The notes below the pieces were generated by a model. It was given only the letters and a program-made list of their open reading frames with translations. It made no database searches and was not told the origin of the DNA. From positions 1-55,316 of the forward strand of contig JAUIKF010000055.1 in assembly GCA_030430575.1 (NCBI GenBank): 55,316 bases of DNA, written 5' to 3'. A program made the position numbers and the translations under genes. Numbering within the stretch: position 1 is the stretch's first letter; every line of letters starts with the position of its first letter. The DNA is from Bacteroidia bacterium. GTDB taxonomy: Bacteria > Bacteroidota > Bacteroidia > J057. Shown in pieces: positions 8,884-17,832 of this stretch.

Positions 8884-9846
8884 CTATAGCCCTGCTTTGC
8901 AGGTACGCTGTTGGCCATCCATGCACATACCGCTATTGGTAGTACCGACATTTGCAGCGGCAAAGGGACAGTTTGTGGTGCAAGAGCCAAGGACTTGGGT
9001 GATGTCACTCGCATTGCTGACAGCACCGCTGTCAAAGAAGAAGGGCTGTACGTTGGTGCCATTGACCAGGGCACCTTTGGCAGTCAGGCGAAGGCTTGAG
9101 GTAGACGCAGGCCACCAGGTCCGGCTGATATTAACTTCATGGCATACAGTCGCGATAAGGCTCTGTACAACTCGGCTGCGCCATACTTGAAGGCCGCCTT
9201 TGATGCGAAAAGTCTTACCATTACTTTTATACACTTGCGTGCAGAAAGCTGCTGAACGACTGGCTGATTCATCCACTGACAGGCGCTTTATGTCCGAGAA
9301 GGAAGCTTGGGTTTCAAGGGTTGAGAGGTCTGGTTTAGCGAGTTGGCTAATCATGGCTTCAGTGGCGTTGGGCAAAGAGATGACTTGGTCATAGGTGAAT
9401 TTGTAGGCCGTATGGCCGATCTGTAAAATGCCGTCGGCATTGACGAGGCGGGCGAGCACAGGGTGGTCCACCTGTGTTCCAATAGAAATCTCGCCGTTAT
9501 CGTCGCGTTTCATGGTCAACAAGTTTTCAAATCCTTGGATGGATTGCGTTTCACTGATGGTAGCTTGGGTTTCAAGGGTGATTTGATTAAAGGCTGTGGT
9601 CATGGAAGTAAATCCCGGCAGATTGTCTTCCCATGTCTTGAAGTCAAAGGTTTCGTCAGATAAGCGTTCAAAGGTCTTTTCAAAGCTCACATGGTCGTCG
9701 AAGGCCAATCGACCATGGGTCAGGGTGAAGCCGTCGTCTACGGTAGATAGTTCTGGAGCAGGGCTGGGGGTTGGCGGTTCGATCATTGGTTCACAAGCAA
9801 TAGCTGTGAAGATCAGGGCGATTAAAAAGGGCATGAAGGTTCTCAT
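8884..9846 (-). CDS. Hypothetical lipoprotein
   Basis: 320 residues from the ATG at 9846. That start opens a lipoprotein signal with lipobox TAIAC (Cys17), while an upstream extension of 64 residues has no signal character. After a Pro-rich spacer (PPTPSPAPE) the protein is a mixed polar domain with no motif I recognise. The C-terminus has a cluster of cysteines (GSCTTNCPF, GMCMDGQQRTCKAG) that could form disulphides. It is probably anchored in the outer membrane or facing the periplasm. It stands alone and is convergent with the aminotransferase gene. I cannot assign a function. Confidence 0.7.
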   Translation of the reverse strand: MRTFMPFLIALIFTAIACEPMIEPPTPSPAPELSTVDDGFTLTHGRLAFDDHVSFEKTFERLSDETFDFKTWEDNLPGFTSMTTAFNQITLETQATISETQSIQGFENLLTMKRDDNGEISIGTQVDHPVLARLVNADGILQIGHTAYKFTYDQVISLPNATEAMISQLAKPDLSTLETQASFSDIKRLSVDESASRSAAFCTQVYKSNGKTFRIKGGLQVWRSRVVQSLIATVCHEVNISRTWWPASTSSLRLTAKGALVNGTNVQPFFFDSGAVSNASDITQVLGSCTTNCPFAAANVGTTNSGMCMDGQQRTCKAGL

Positions 9847-10180
9847 GATTTCATTGATATTAGGGGTCTTGTTAATATTAGGGAGGCTAAAAAATGGCTG
9901 CAGCCTTGGGGCCCGTTCGGTCAAAAAAGAACTTTTCCGGAAATCAAAAATTGTTGCGAAATACAGCGTTAAATTTGATTCACCCCTATGAGACGGGAAG
10001 CGCATCAGCATCTCAACAATTTTTTTGTTTTTTTTCACATTTTTATTTTCAAAAAATCATAAATGTCTAATTATCAAAGCTTTACACTGATTTTTTTATT
10101 CAAAATATATCATCCTTTCATTCACCATTCCCCCCATTCAAAATTCCCTCATTCAAAATTCAACATTCATCCCCCTCCCC
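9847..10180. other. AT-rich divergent intergenic region
   Basis: 334 bp between divergent genes (lipoprotein leftward, zinc-finger protein rightward). It contains long T tracts (about 10020-10100) and two ATTCAAAATTC copies near the zinc-finger gene. Both promoters must lie here, but no clean TTG-N19-TAnnTTTG pair was found. No RNA gene or other ORF can be supported. Confidence 0.5.
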
Positions 10181-10519
10181 ATGACAGAAGCACAACGCAA
10201 AGAAATACAGGCCAAAATCGAAGAGAAGATTGCTGAGACAAAGCACGACATCGAGCAACTCATAGAATTGACCAAGCCCATCCCCCCTGAAAACGCCATC
10301 GGGCGTATCAGTCGCATGGATGCCATCAATAACAGAAGCGTCAATGAAGCTGCCCTCCGAACTTCCAAGTCAAAACTCAGCAAGCTCGAGCGCAACCTCA
10401 GTCGCATCGACGATCACGAATTCGGAAACTGCACCCGCTGTGGCGCGGAGATTCAGCACGGGCGCCTGCTCATCATGCCTGAGAGCAGTTGGTGTATCAA
10501 ATGCGCGCGAAGAGGGTGA
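10181..10519 (+). CDS. DksA/TraR-type C4 zinc-finger protein
   Basis: 112 residues. The N-terminal half is a long charged coiled coil (about residues 4-75). The C-terminus is a four-cysteine zinc finger, CTRC...(17)...CIKC (about residues 86-109), as in DksA/TraR proteins. Such proteins enter the RNA polymerase secondary channel and alter initiation, often with ppGpp. The coiled coil lacks an obvious paired acidic tip of the DksA DxxDxA kind, so direct DksA function is not certain. It is a single gene, followed by an inverted intergenic repeat. Confidence 0.8.
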   Translation: MTEAQRKEIQAKIEEKIAETKHDIEQLIELTKPIPPENAIGRISRMDAINNRSVNEAALRTSKSKLSKLERNLSRIDDHEFGNCTRCGAEIQHGRLLIMPESSWCIKCARRG

Positions 10520-10530
10520 GGGAAAGGATT

Positions 10531-10621
10531 GCAGAATATCGAACAAGGATTGATGATTGAAGAAGGAAAGAAGTTTTCAATTTCATCAATCCTTGTTCTG
10601 CAATCATTAATCATCAATCTT
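10531..10621. repeat. Inverted repeat of the GAATATCGAACAAGGATTG family
   Basis: GCAGAATATCGAACAAGGAT (from 10531) is mirrored by ATCAATCCTTGTTCTGCAAT (about 10581-10602), with nested TGATGATTGA/TCATTAATCATCA arms. It lies directly after the zinc-finger gene and before a convergent gene. Related units occur at 21844, 24441, 25189 and 55059. Confidence 0.75.
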
Positions 10622-11315
10622 ACAGCCTTCTCACTTTCCCCATCCCAATGACCAATCTTAGGTAAAAGCCTTGTGGCCCTACAGAAATATCTCGACCTGG
10701 TACAAACTTGCTGAGTTTCCAGGTCTCACTGATGTCAAAGTAGTAGCCTATACTAGCGCCTAGCTCCAGATCAAATTTGTCATTATTACGAACTGGGGGA
10801 TAGTGTACCAGGTTGAGGGCTGCGTCGCCCATGACGCCTACGTCACTAAAGCGATTATACACAGAAAGACCGTATGGACTGGTCCGCAGGAGCGCTACTC
10901 CCCCTCCCAAGCCCACTGAAGGGTATATCAAAAGGGGTCCCCCTTCAGTCTCTGTTTGGTAAGCTACATAGCCAAGCTTGAGGTATGCATAATAATAATT
11001 AAGGATCGCGACTTTGAAAGAGGCCTGGCGAAGACCAGGGGCACTGTAGATAAAGGCATAGCCACTAGCCCCATAGACCCAGTTTTTATTCACACGGTCC
11101 ATCCCAAATCCCAAGGTAAAGAGGGCGTTGGGAAAAGGGCTATAGCCAGAATCCTGTTCCAGGATGGTGTTGAGCTCTCCGATCTCATAGAAGGCGGCAC
11201 CGCCTTCTATATGGCCCATCCACGCCTTATAGGCGTATTGTTGGGCTTGTACTGTGAAGGTACTGAGGAGAAGAATGAGGACAAATGATGGACAAAGAAT
11301 GAGTTTGTTGAGCAT
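10620..11315 (-). CDS. Probable outer-membrane beta-barrel protein
   Basis: 231 residues. A signal peptide (residues 1-24, ending VQA-QQ) is followed by alternating aromatic/small residue strands (NWVYGASGYAFIYS, ILNYYYAYLKLGYVAY, FYLRLVIGMGKVRRL). Glycine- and tyrosine-rich strands and an amphipathic final strand suggest a small porin-like or OmpA-like barrel in the outer membrane. No enzyme motif is seen. It lies next to the MoxR/vWA operon on the same strand, downstream of the giant protein. The 120-bp gap and different character make co-function unproven. Confidence 0.65.
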   Translation of the reverse strand: MLNKLILCPSFVLILLLSTFTVQAQQYAYKAWMGHIEGGAAFYEIGELNTILEQDSGYSPFPNALFTLGFGMDRVNKNWVYGASGYAFIYSAPGLRQASFKVAILNYYYAYLKLGYVAYQTETEGGPLLIYPSVGLGGGVALLRTSPYGLSVYNRFSDVGVMGDAALNLVHYPPVRNNDKFDLELGASIGYYFDISETWKLSKFVPGRDISVGPQGFYLRLVIGMGKVRRL

Positions 11316-11435
11316 AGGAGAAGAAAATGATTGAATGAGTGAATGATAGGATGAGAGAATGGGGAGAATGAGTATATGAGATAGTTGATTTGTGAAATCT
11401 AGAAGCCTAGCTACTTTTCTATATCAGTAGCGGAC

Positions 11436-14400
11436 CTAGGGTCTCTTATAGGTGATAACCAACTGCGGCCGCTCGTTAGGGTCTTGATGTTCACGCGAGT
11501 AATAGTGCGTCCGATAGCCTGGCGAGTTCAAACGGAAGTTGAGTTCAGAAGGCCCCTTTGTGTACATGGAAGAGCGAACTTTTGCGAGCAATTGGGGGTC
11601 GGCGGTTTCTAGGTTTTTCACCGCTGGCGTATTATTGTACCAAGCGAACCAGGCTTTTATAGGATCTTCCCTTGTGGCTATTGGTTCAGGCTGGTTATCC
11701 CAATTAATCTTACTTTCTGCCCATTGCCTAGGTACCCATTGGATATATACATTTCCATCTCCCCCATAAGCGAACCCCTTATAGGCCGTCATGCGCAAGG
11801 CGCAGGCCTCTACCTGTGCACCATCAGGTAGCTCCCCAAGGTCGAACCGTACAAAGGTGTAATTATAGGCTTCGGGTGGTCCTCCATCTTCATCAGGAGT
11901 AGGGGGCTTAGGGCCTCCTTTTCCTTTATAAGGTTTCTTATTAGGAATAGTAGTAGTGCCTCGGGGAGATACGATGAGTTCATCCTTTTTCCCATAATTT
12001 CTTGACGCATACGTCCGATCGGTAGAAGCATCAGCTGTAGGATACAGGATCATGGTGTAGGTGCCATCCCCATTGTCGGATTCGTTGGGGAGCAATGTTT
12101 GTTGATTGGTGCTGGTAGGCTGTACGGCAGCTGCGCCCATAGCAGATTTTATTTCTGACTCGCTCAGCGGACGGCCCCATATTGTGATTTCATCAATATC
12201 TCCCTGATAAAAATCATCTTGACTCCTTGCCCAAAATCGGCCAATGTTGATGTCACCTTGACTGGAGCGCGTCTCCCCAATACTCCTACTCATGTCAAAA
12301 GTCTTATCCAGTTTTCCATTGAGGTAAATCCGCGCCGTACGGCCTTCTTTCACACAGGCGACATGTACCCATTTGTCTACTGGGATCGTGCTCTTTGATT
12401 CTACCGTTTCCCAAGTGCTCCCACTACTGTTCATGCCATAACGGATGCCTTGGTCGCCTTTTTGGGTGAATATTTGTATCCAAATGCCCAGGTTATCAGG
12501 AAGCTTGGCATAGCTGGACACATTGAGCAATTGTGCATCCCGAGAGGCCGTAGGGCGGATCCACATAGCGATCGTATGATCGGTATCTTTGGCGGCAGAC
12601 TTACGCGTTCTTTTGGATTCCCGTGGGACAAAGACGTAGTCTGTTTTGCCGTCAAAATGATAGGCTTGATTGGGTTTACCGGTCCGGCCTTTAGTAGGGC
12701 TTACGCCATAAGGTTTGCCATTGAGCCCCTTGCCTGAGCGGTCATTGGCGTTTCCGTCAAAGGAATATTCAGCGATTATCTCTTGCTCCGCTAAGGGAGA
12801 ATCGGCTTTCTCTAGCATTTGCCTTTTTATATCATCCCTACATAGCTTTAGTCCACGCTGTATCTCCTCAAATCGCTTGTTATAATCATAAGTAGTATAA
12901 ACAGCCCTTATTTGTATTCCCTTTTCTACCAACTCCCAAGTTAAGTTAGGGTCATTTTCGATGGACTTAAAGAATTGTTGAATGGCTGGTGTTTTCTCTG
13001 AAAGGTTGGAATACCCTTCTACTGCAGCAAAAATTTCTTCTTTATCAGCCTTGCCGCCATTCCCCTCAACTGTTTCAAAGTATATAGCAGAACCTGTAAA
13101 AAATGGCTTTTCGGAATTGGGAAAGCGACTGGCAGCTTCAGCAGTCGTCCCTGGCGCAGCCTCCTTGTATTCTACAGTAACCCCGATAGTCAGTTCCTGT
13201 CCATTTTCGGTTTGCCCCGCATACGTATGAATACGCTGTAAGAGCGGACCAAAATCTCGATGCAAGTATGCTGTTCCATAAATTGAAGGGCCTACAAAGG
13301 TAAACTCTACCAATGGACAGTCCTTTGTCTTACAATTCTCGATCACCCAAATCTTATCTGCTACTGCTGTATCTGCCGGATTTACCTGCAAGACTTGCTG
13401 GTAAAAACGCAAAGCTTTCTCATATTCCCCTTTTGCAAACAATGCATCCGCCTCTTTTAAGACTGTATTTTGACGCTCTTCTGGATCGAGCAGTGCCAAT
13501 TGTTGTTGCGCTTCGCTTTTGAGCTCTCTAATCTCTATACTGCTAGCATTATAGGCCAATGCACTGTCACAGGCCGTGATACAGAGGTCATATTGTGCCT
13601 GTTTAAAATATCCAAATGCCTGGTCAAAGAAGAAATTGAAATCATTCTTTTGCCCGGCACCGCGCAGTAATGTTTTAAGGTTAGGTTCACCAAACACGGC
13701 AAAATACGCGGTATCAAGCTGTTCGATCAGCCCAAGGTAGGTCTCTGCTTCTGCGGGTAATTCGAGGTAATAATTACTTAATCCCAAGCCATGCCAGGTA
13801 TCAAGACTGAGTTGAATGAGCAAACTATCTTCTGTGTCTCCCAAGTCGACCACTGAAAATGCATCAATCGCTCCGTCATATTCCCCCTCATCATATGCTG
13901 CGACCCCTTCATTATAATTGATCAGGCCGAGGTGGTATTGTGCCAATGGGTATGCGCTATTTTGGGTAGTGGCGCGATAGGTAATGGCTGCGCTGAGGCT
14001 ATCTGCGGCTCCTTGGAAGTCTCCAATAGTATAGGCATTAACCCCTCCATTGTGGTAAATCACCGCGCTATCCTGGCGCAAAATATTGCGAACGATAAAG
14101 CTGTTTTCAATCATCGGAAGGCTGACCACTTTGTCTACCGCCTTCTTCGTCAGGTTAAATCTTTGGTTAAAAAACATCCCCGCGCTCAGGGTACCAAATA
14201 GGAGCACTGCCAATATCGATCCCCAAAGTACCTCGACTGGGCGAATCCTTGCAAAGCGATTGTTGAGGTATTCACGGGCGGAATTGCCACGCAGTTGTTC
14301 ACGGGGCTTGTCGAGTTGGCGCATCGTAGGCGTATCCACCAGTCCTTCTTCCATCAGGTGATGCATCTCTCGGGCGATCTCCTTATCTCCAGGCGTCAGC

Positions 14401-16706
14401 AAAAACTGTTGGGTCACCGAATGAATAGCCGCTTTATGTGCTGCATGAGAATCGGTATTCATATCTACCTGCCCCAGCAAGTCCAGCACCGTTTTTCGGG
14501 CCAATAGTTCCGTCTGCTCATCCAGGGTATCTAGCAATGCCAGTCGCAGGCGGGGAGGGAGAATCCCATTTTGCATCCAGGGGATTCGACTCAGGTGTAG
14601 GAGGTTAGGATAAGTGAGTAAAGGGTCTGTGGCTTGAATCAATGGACCATCCGCCTGATCCAAGGCATGTGCCATCGCCAAGGTCACTTCCCATGTGGGA
14701 ATGGGATAGACCATCGTCGCAGCCAACCAGCGGAGGTGGCGTGGGCCAAGGTAGGTCTTTAGATCTTCGATTTGCTCAAAGTCATAATCCTTGAGGCTAT
14801 TATTGGTCTGGGGAATGGCGCTTTTGAGGTAAGCTGTCCATTCTTCAAAATCCTTATCCTGCTCTCCTCTCAGCCGCTGGAGCATGGCCATCTGGCCGTC
14901 CATATCTACAGGCTGTACGGTGAAGAAACGGCTCAATAATCGCTCGCGGTAGCCCCAGTCTGCGACAGGGACATCGGTGAGTAAGGCCGCCTTGCCTTCC
15001 CATACCTGCAGCAAAGGCTGCACCCAGTCGTGAAGCCGCGCTTCAAATGGGTCAATGAAGCTGTGCCCGTCACTGAACACAATCAGGCGATGTTTGGGAT
15101 AGCGCTGCCTCAGCGTTTCCAAAGACACACCGTCGGGATCATCGTCATTCCAGCAGGTCCTCGGATCGCTGTCATAGTGGTACTGCCTCAGCAGCACATC
15201 TTCCCCCAGCAGCTGCTGAAGGGTACGGTCATAGAGTTTTGTCAGGTGGCTTGCGGGCAAATGCTGCTCGATCAGGACCAGATATTCAGAGGCTTTAGAG
15301 GTGGTCGAATATTTCAAAAGAGGCATGCCCCCCCCGCGTAGCGTCGCACGGATAGACGCAGGCAGGTCCAGTCGCTGGCGTTCACTTTCCTCGCGCTGGC
15401 GCATGCCACGGGCCAGTTCGTAGAGTGCCAAATCCTTGCTCAGGTAGTGATCTTGAGAAGGAAGTGGAATTTTAAAAGGGCCCTCTTTGCCTGGGGTAAA
15501 TTTTTGTTTTCTTTCCTCCGACAATTTCCGATAACTAAGCCACCTCAGCAGCAAGCCCACTATCAGACAGAGCATCGTGATCAGGCCGGCCAAGAAAAAG
15601 ATGCCAAGGCCTGTCAGGTGATGTTCCACCTCCGAGCTATTGTCCAGGGACATTTCTTGCCGCGCCAAGGTGACTTCCTTGGCAGGAGTGGTCACATTGA
15701 TCGTTTGGGTATACAGAGCGGTGTCCCCACACCCAAATTGCCCAGGGAGGTCACGGCTGACCCGAAGGCTAACCGTATAGCTTCCCGCTTTCTGAAATTG
15801 ATGCACAGGATGTGCTTCCGCAGACTTGGTCCCATCTCCAAAAGTCCAATCATAGTGATTGTTGCCCGTAGCACCTGCCCTGACTTGACTGCCGAAGGTA
15901 ATTTCATCTTGGGTAGTAGGGGCCGCAGGACTAGCCGCAAATACAACTTCCAACGCGTCTGGACATCGAACGACCAATTGGCGTGTCGCAACCAGTTGGC
16001 GTGCATCCGCCTTACCAAGCTCGCCTTGGCGTAGCTTGATGAGTGAGAGATAGTATATGCCGACTTCTTGGTACACATACTGAAACGAAGCGTCCTCAAC
16101 CGAGGATAATGTATCCCTTTTCCCGTCTCCATAGTCCAAAATATAGACATAAGGGTTTTTCCGAAATCGTTCATCTTCTGAGCCTAGCCCTTCTTCGATA
16201 TCTACGATGTCAAGGGTTTTCCTAACGTTAACCGTGTCAGGTATTTCTGGATTGATGGAAGATCCATAACTGCTTTCAAGCCGAAAGCTCGGCGGGGTGT
16301 CGTCAGCGCCTGCCAGTAGGTCAAAGGCGATCATGCCTCCGCCCAATAGCAAGGCTACCCCCACAACCACTGGCACCAGCCACTTTGGATAAGTAAATCG
16401 CTTGACCGCTTCTTCTACCACTACTACAGGCTCTTCCGCTTCTTGCAAACGATGCTGAATCGCGGGCAAAACATCTTTTTCATAATATTCATCAAATACC
16501 TCATAGAAAATCGCCTGATGCTCCTGATTCCGCGCCAGGATCGGCCCTAGCAATAACTTCAACTGCCCTGGATCGTGTAAACACGCCTCGCCATACACTC
16601 TCAACACTGTCTGCACCTCCAAATAGGCATCCACCCCAAAGGTAAATCCCTCTCGCTCCAAGCGCTGGAGGAGACCGGAAAGCGGAAGATTGGGGGGAGA
16701 GATCAA
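11436..16706 (-). CDS. Giant membrane protein: PKD-PKD-vWA-TPR-LamG-DNRLRE (MoxR-vWA conflict-system component)
   Basis: 1756 residues. Layout: conserved helical cytoplasmic N-domain (1-100), TM1 (109-133), two PKD domains (about 140-247, DYGDGK; 250-340, WTFGDG), TM2 (366-389), cytoplasmic degenerate vWA (about 415-620) with SDG but no DxSxS MIDAS motif, a helical domain (620-815), TM3 (824-846), TPR repeats (about 880-1110), a 200-residue unknown domain, a LamG/concanavalin-like domain (about 1310-1525; SFDGNANDRSGKGLNG) and a DNRLRE-type domain (about 1548-1755). By topology the PKDs and everything after TM3 face outward. The vWA block resembles the vWA of MoxR-vWA ternary systems, and the upstream operon genes agree. 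The start is TTG at 16706, the only start codon after an in-frame TAG. It is the last gene of the operon. Confidence 0.88.
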   Translation of the reverse strand: MISPPNLPLSGLLQRLEREGFTFGVDAYLEVQTVLRVYGEACLHDPGQLKLLLGPILARNQEHQAIFYEVFDEYYEKDVLPAIQHRLQEAEEPVVVVEEAVKRFTYPKWLVPVVVGVALLLGGGMIAFDLLAGADDTPPSFRLESSYGSSINPEIPDTVNVRKTLDIVDIEEGLGSEDERFRKNPYVYILDYGDGKRDTLSSVEDASFQYVYQEVGIYYLSLIKLRQGELGKADARQLVATRQLVVRCPDALEVVFAASPAAPTTQDEITFGSQVRAGATGNNHYDWTFGDGTKSAEAHPVHQFQKAGSYTVSLRVSRDLPGQFGCGDTALYTQTINVTTPAKEVTLARQEMSLDNSSEVEHHLTGLGIFFLAGLITMLCLIVGLLLRWLSYRKLSEERKQKFTPGKEGPFKIPLPSQDHYLSKDLALYELARGMRQREESERQRLDLPASIRATLRGGGMPLLKYSTTSKASEYLVLIEQHLPASHLTKLYDRTLQQLLGEDVLLRQYHYDSDPRTCWNDDDPDGVSLETLRQRYPKHRLIVFSDGHSFIDPFEARLHDWVQPLLQVWEGKAALLTDVPVADWGYRERLLSRFFTVQPVDMDGQMAMLQRLRGEQDKDFEEWTAYLKSAIPQTNNSLKDYDFEQIEDLKTYLGPRHLRWLAATMVYPIPTWEVTLAMAHALDQADGPLIQATDPLLTYPNLLHLSRIPWMQNGILPPRLRLALLDTLDEQTELLARKTVLDLLGQVDMNTDSHAAHKAAIHSVTQQFLLTPGDKEIAREMHHLMEEGLVDTPTMRQLDKPREQLRGNSAREYLNNRFARIRPVEVLWGSILAVLLFGTLSAGMFFNQRFNLTKKAVDKVVSLPMIENSFIVRNILRQDSAVIYHNGGVNAYTIGDFQGAADSLSAAITYRATTQNSAYPLAQYHLGLINYNEGVAAYDEGEYDGAIDAFSVVDLGDTEDSLLIQLSLDTWHGLGLSNYYLELPAEAETYLGLIEQLDTAYFAVFGEPNLKTLLRGAGQKNDFNFFFDQAFGYFKQAQYDLCITACDSALAYNASSIEIRELKSEAQQQLALLDPEERQNTVLKEADALFAKGEYEKALRFYQQVLQVNPADTAVADKIWVIENCKTKDCPLVEFTFVGPSIYGTAYLHRDFGPLLQRIHTYAGQTENGQELTIGVTVEYKEAAPGTTAEAASRFPNSEKPFFTGSAIYFETVEGNGGKADKEEIFAAVEGYSNLSEKTPAIQQFFKSIENDPNLTWELVEKGIQIRAVYTTYDYNKRFEEIQRGLKLCRDDIKRQMLEKADSPLAEQEIIAEYSFDGNANDRSGKGLNGKPYGVSPTKGRTGKPNQAYHFDGKTDYVFVPRESKRTRKSAAKDTDHTIAMWIRPTASRDAQLLNVSSYAKLPDNLGIWIQIFTQKGDQGIRYGMNSSGSTWETVESKSTIPVDKWVHVACVKEGRTARIYLNGKLDKTFDMSRSIGETRSSQGDINIGRFWARSQDDFYQGDIDEITIWGRPLSESEIKSAMGAAAVQPTSTNQQTLLPNESDNGDGTYTMILYPTADASTDRTYASRNYGKKDELIVSPRGTTTIPNKKPYKGKGGPKPPTPDEDGGPPEAYNYTFVRFDLGELPDGAQVEACALRMTAYKGFAYGGDGNVYIQWVPRQWAESKINWDNQPEPIATREDPIKAWFAWYNNTPAVKNLETADPQLLAKVRSSMYTKGPSELNFRLNSPGYRTHYYSREHQDPNERPQLVITYKRP

Positions 16707-16869
16707 AGTAGTAAGTTCTAGGTTCTAAGTAGTAGGTTCTAAGTGGTAAATGCAGGTTCTATGTTCTAAGGATAATAAAAAGTTCTAAGTAGTAGGTTCT
16801 ATGTTCTAAGTCGGTTCCAAGGATATAAGCTTAACATAGAACGTAAAACATAGAACCTAGAACTTTCTC
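16707..16869. repeat. Spacer filled with AGGTTCTA/AGAACCTA heptamers
   Basis: The 163-bp gap inside the conflict operon consists of drifted heptamers: GTTCTAGGTTCTAAGTAGTAGGTTCTAAG on the left, and at its right end the inverted form ACATAGAACCTAGAAC. The two orientations can form a long hairpin within the transcript between the MoxR and vWA genes. Unit sequence is shared with 8776-8826. Confidence 0.75.
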
Positions 16870-17832
16870 TTATGCGCAAAAGGTCTTTTCCAACAACATC
16901 AAATCATCTTTATTCTTGGCGAGGACGGCGTAGCTAAAGCGGAGTTTTTCTTTCTGAGTGGTGCTCAGTTGGTTGAAGTTGAGATCGCCGTCGAGAAAGG
17001 CTTCTAATTCAAGCATGCGCAGCCAGCCGATAAGTTCGGCCGTGGCAGGACGCTTTTTCTTCACCACATCGCGTACGCGGATGAAATGGTCGATGAGTTC
17101 TTCATGGGCATAGTCGGAGCCTGCGCCCAGGTGATTTTGAACAATGTTCATGAGCTGCTTGCGATCGGGGAAGGTAATGTGATAAAATACACAGCGCCTC
17201 AGGAAGGCATCGGGCAGGTTTTTCTCGGAATTGCTCGTCATGATGACAATAGGGCGGAGGTTATCGGCCCCTTTTATTTGCACCCCCATTTCCTTGATTT
17301 CAAATGCCATGTTTTCGATTTCGTAGAGGATGTCGTTTGGAAAATCTGTCGGTGCTTTGTCGATCTCGTCAATCAGGACGACGGTGTGACGCGCTTTGCC
17401 CACGGCATCGTGCATGAGCGGACTTCCCTCAAATGCTCCTGGGTTGGTGAGGGCGATGGCCTTGCCTAATGCTTGTAGGTCTATATAATCGACCGTTTCC
17501 TGACGTTCGCCTCCCTTGAGGTTGGCGTCTCGGAAATGGCGCACCGCGTCATATTGGTAAAAGAGGTCCTGCGCCGTAGAGTTCGTTTTGGTATTAAAAA
17601 TAAAAGGCTTGTATTCCCCTTCGTCATTGGCCAATTTGAAGTGGTGAGCAATCTTATAGGCGAGCTGTGTCTTGCCCGTCCCAGGCTCCCCTGTCAGGAA
17701 AAGGGGTTGGCCCAGCGTCATCGCTACTTTCACCGCACTCACGATGCCCTCGCTGAGGATATAGTTCTCAGGATTATTATAGGAGGCTTTTAGCTCTGCA
17801 ATATCTGGGATGTTGAAATCAAATTGTTTCAT
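16870..17832 (-). CDS. MoxR-family AAA+ ATPase
   Basis: 320 residues, full length for a MoxR protein. Walker A GEPGTGKT (48-55), Walker B VVLIDEID (151-158), sensor-1 MTSNSEKNL (about 198-206) and arginine-finger region AFLRRC (209-214) are all intact. The MoxR C-terminal lid is present. MoxR ATPases form hexamers that remodel vWA-domain partners. Its start codon overlaps the stop of the CHAT gene by 4 bp (ATGA), so the two are translationally coupled. The vWA giant follows in the same direction. The pairing is the defining core of MoxR-vWA systems. Confidence 0.93.
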   Translation of the reverse strand: MKQFDFNIPDIAELKASYNNPENYILSEGIVSAVKVAMTLGQPLFLTGEPGTGKTQLAYKIAHHFKLANDEGEYKPFIFNTKTNSTAQDLFYQYDAVRHFRDANLKGGERQETVDYIDLQALGKAIALTNPGAFEGSPLMHDAVGKARHTVVLIDEIDKAPTDFPNDILYEIENMAFEIKEMGVQIKGADNLRPIVIMTSNSEKNLPDAFLRRCVFYHITFPDRKQLMNIVQNHLGAGSDYAHEELIDHFIRVRDVVKKKRPATAELIGWLRMLELEAFLDGDLNFNQLSTTQKEKLRFSYAVLAKNKDDLMLLEKTFCA

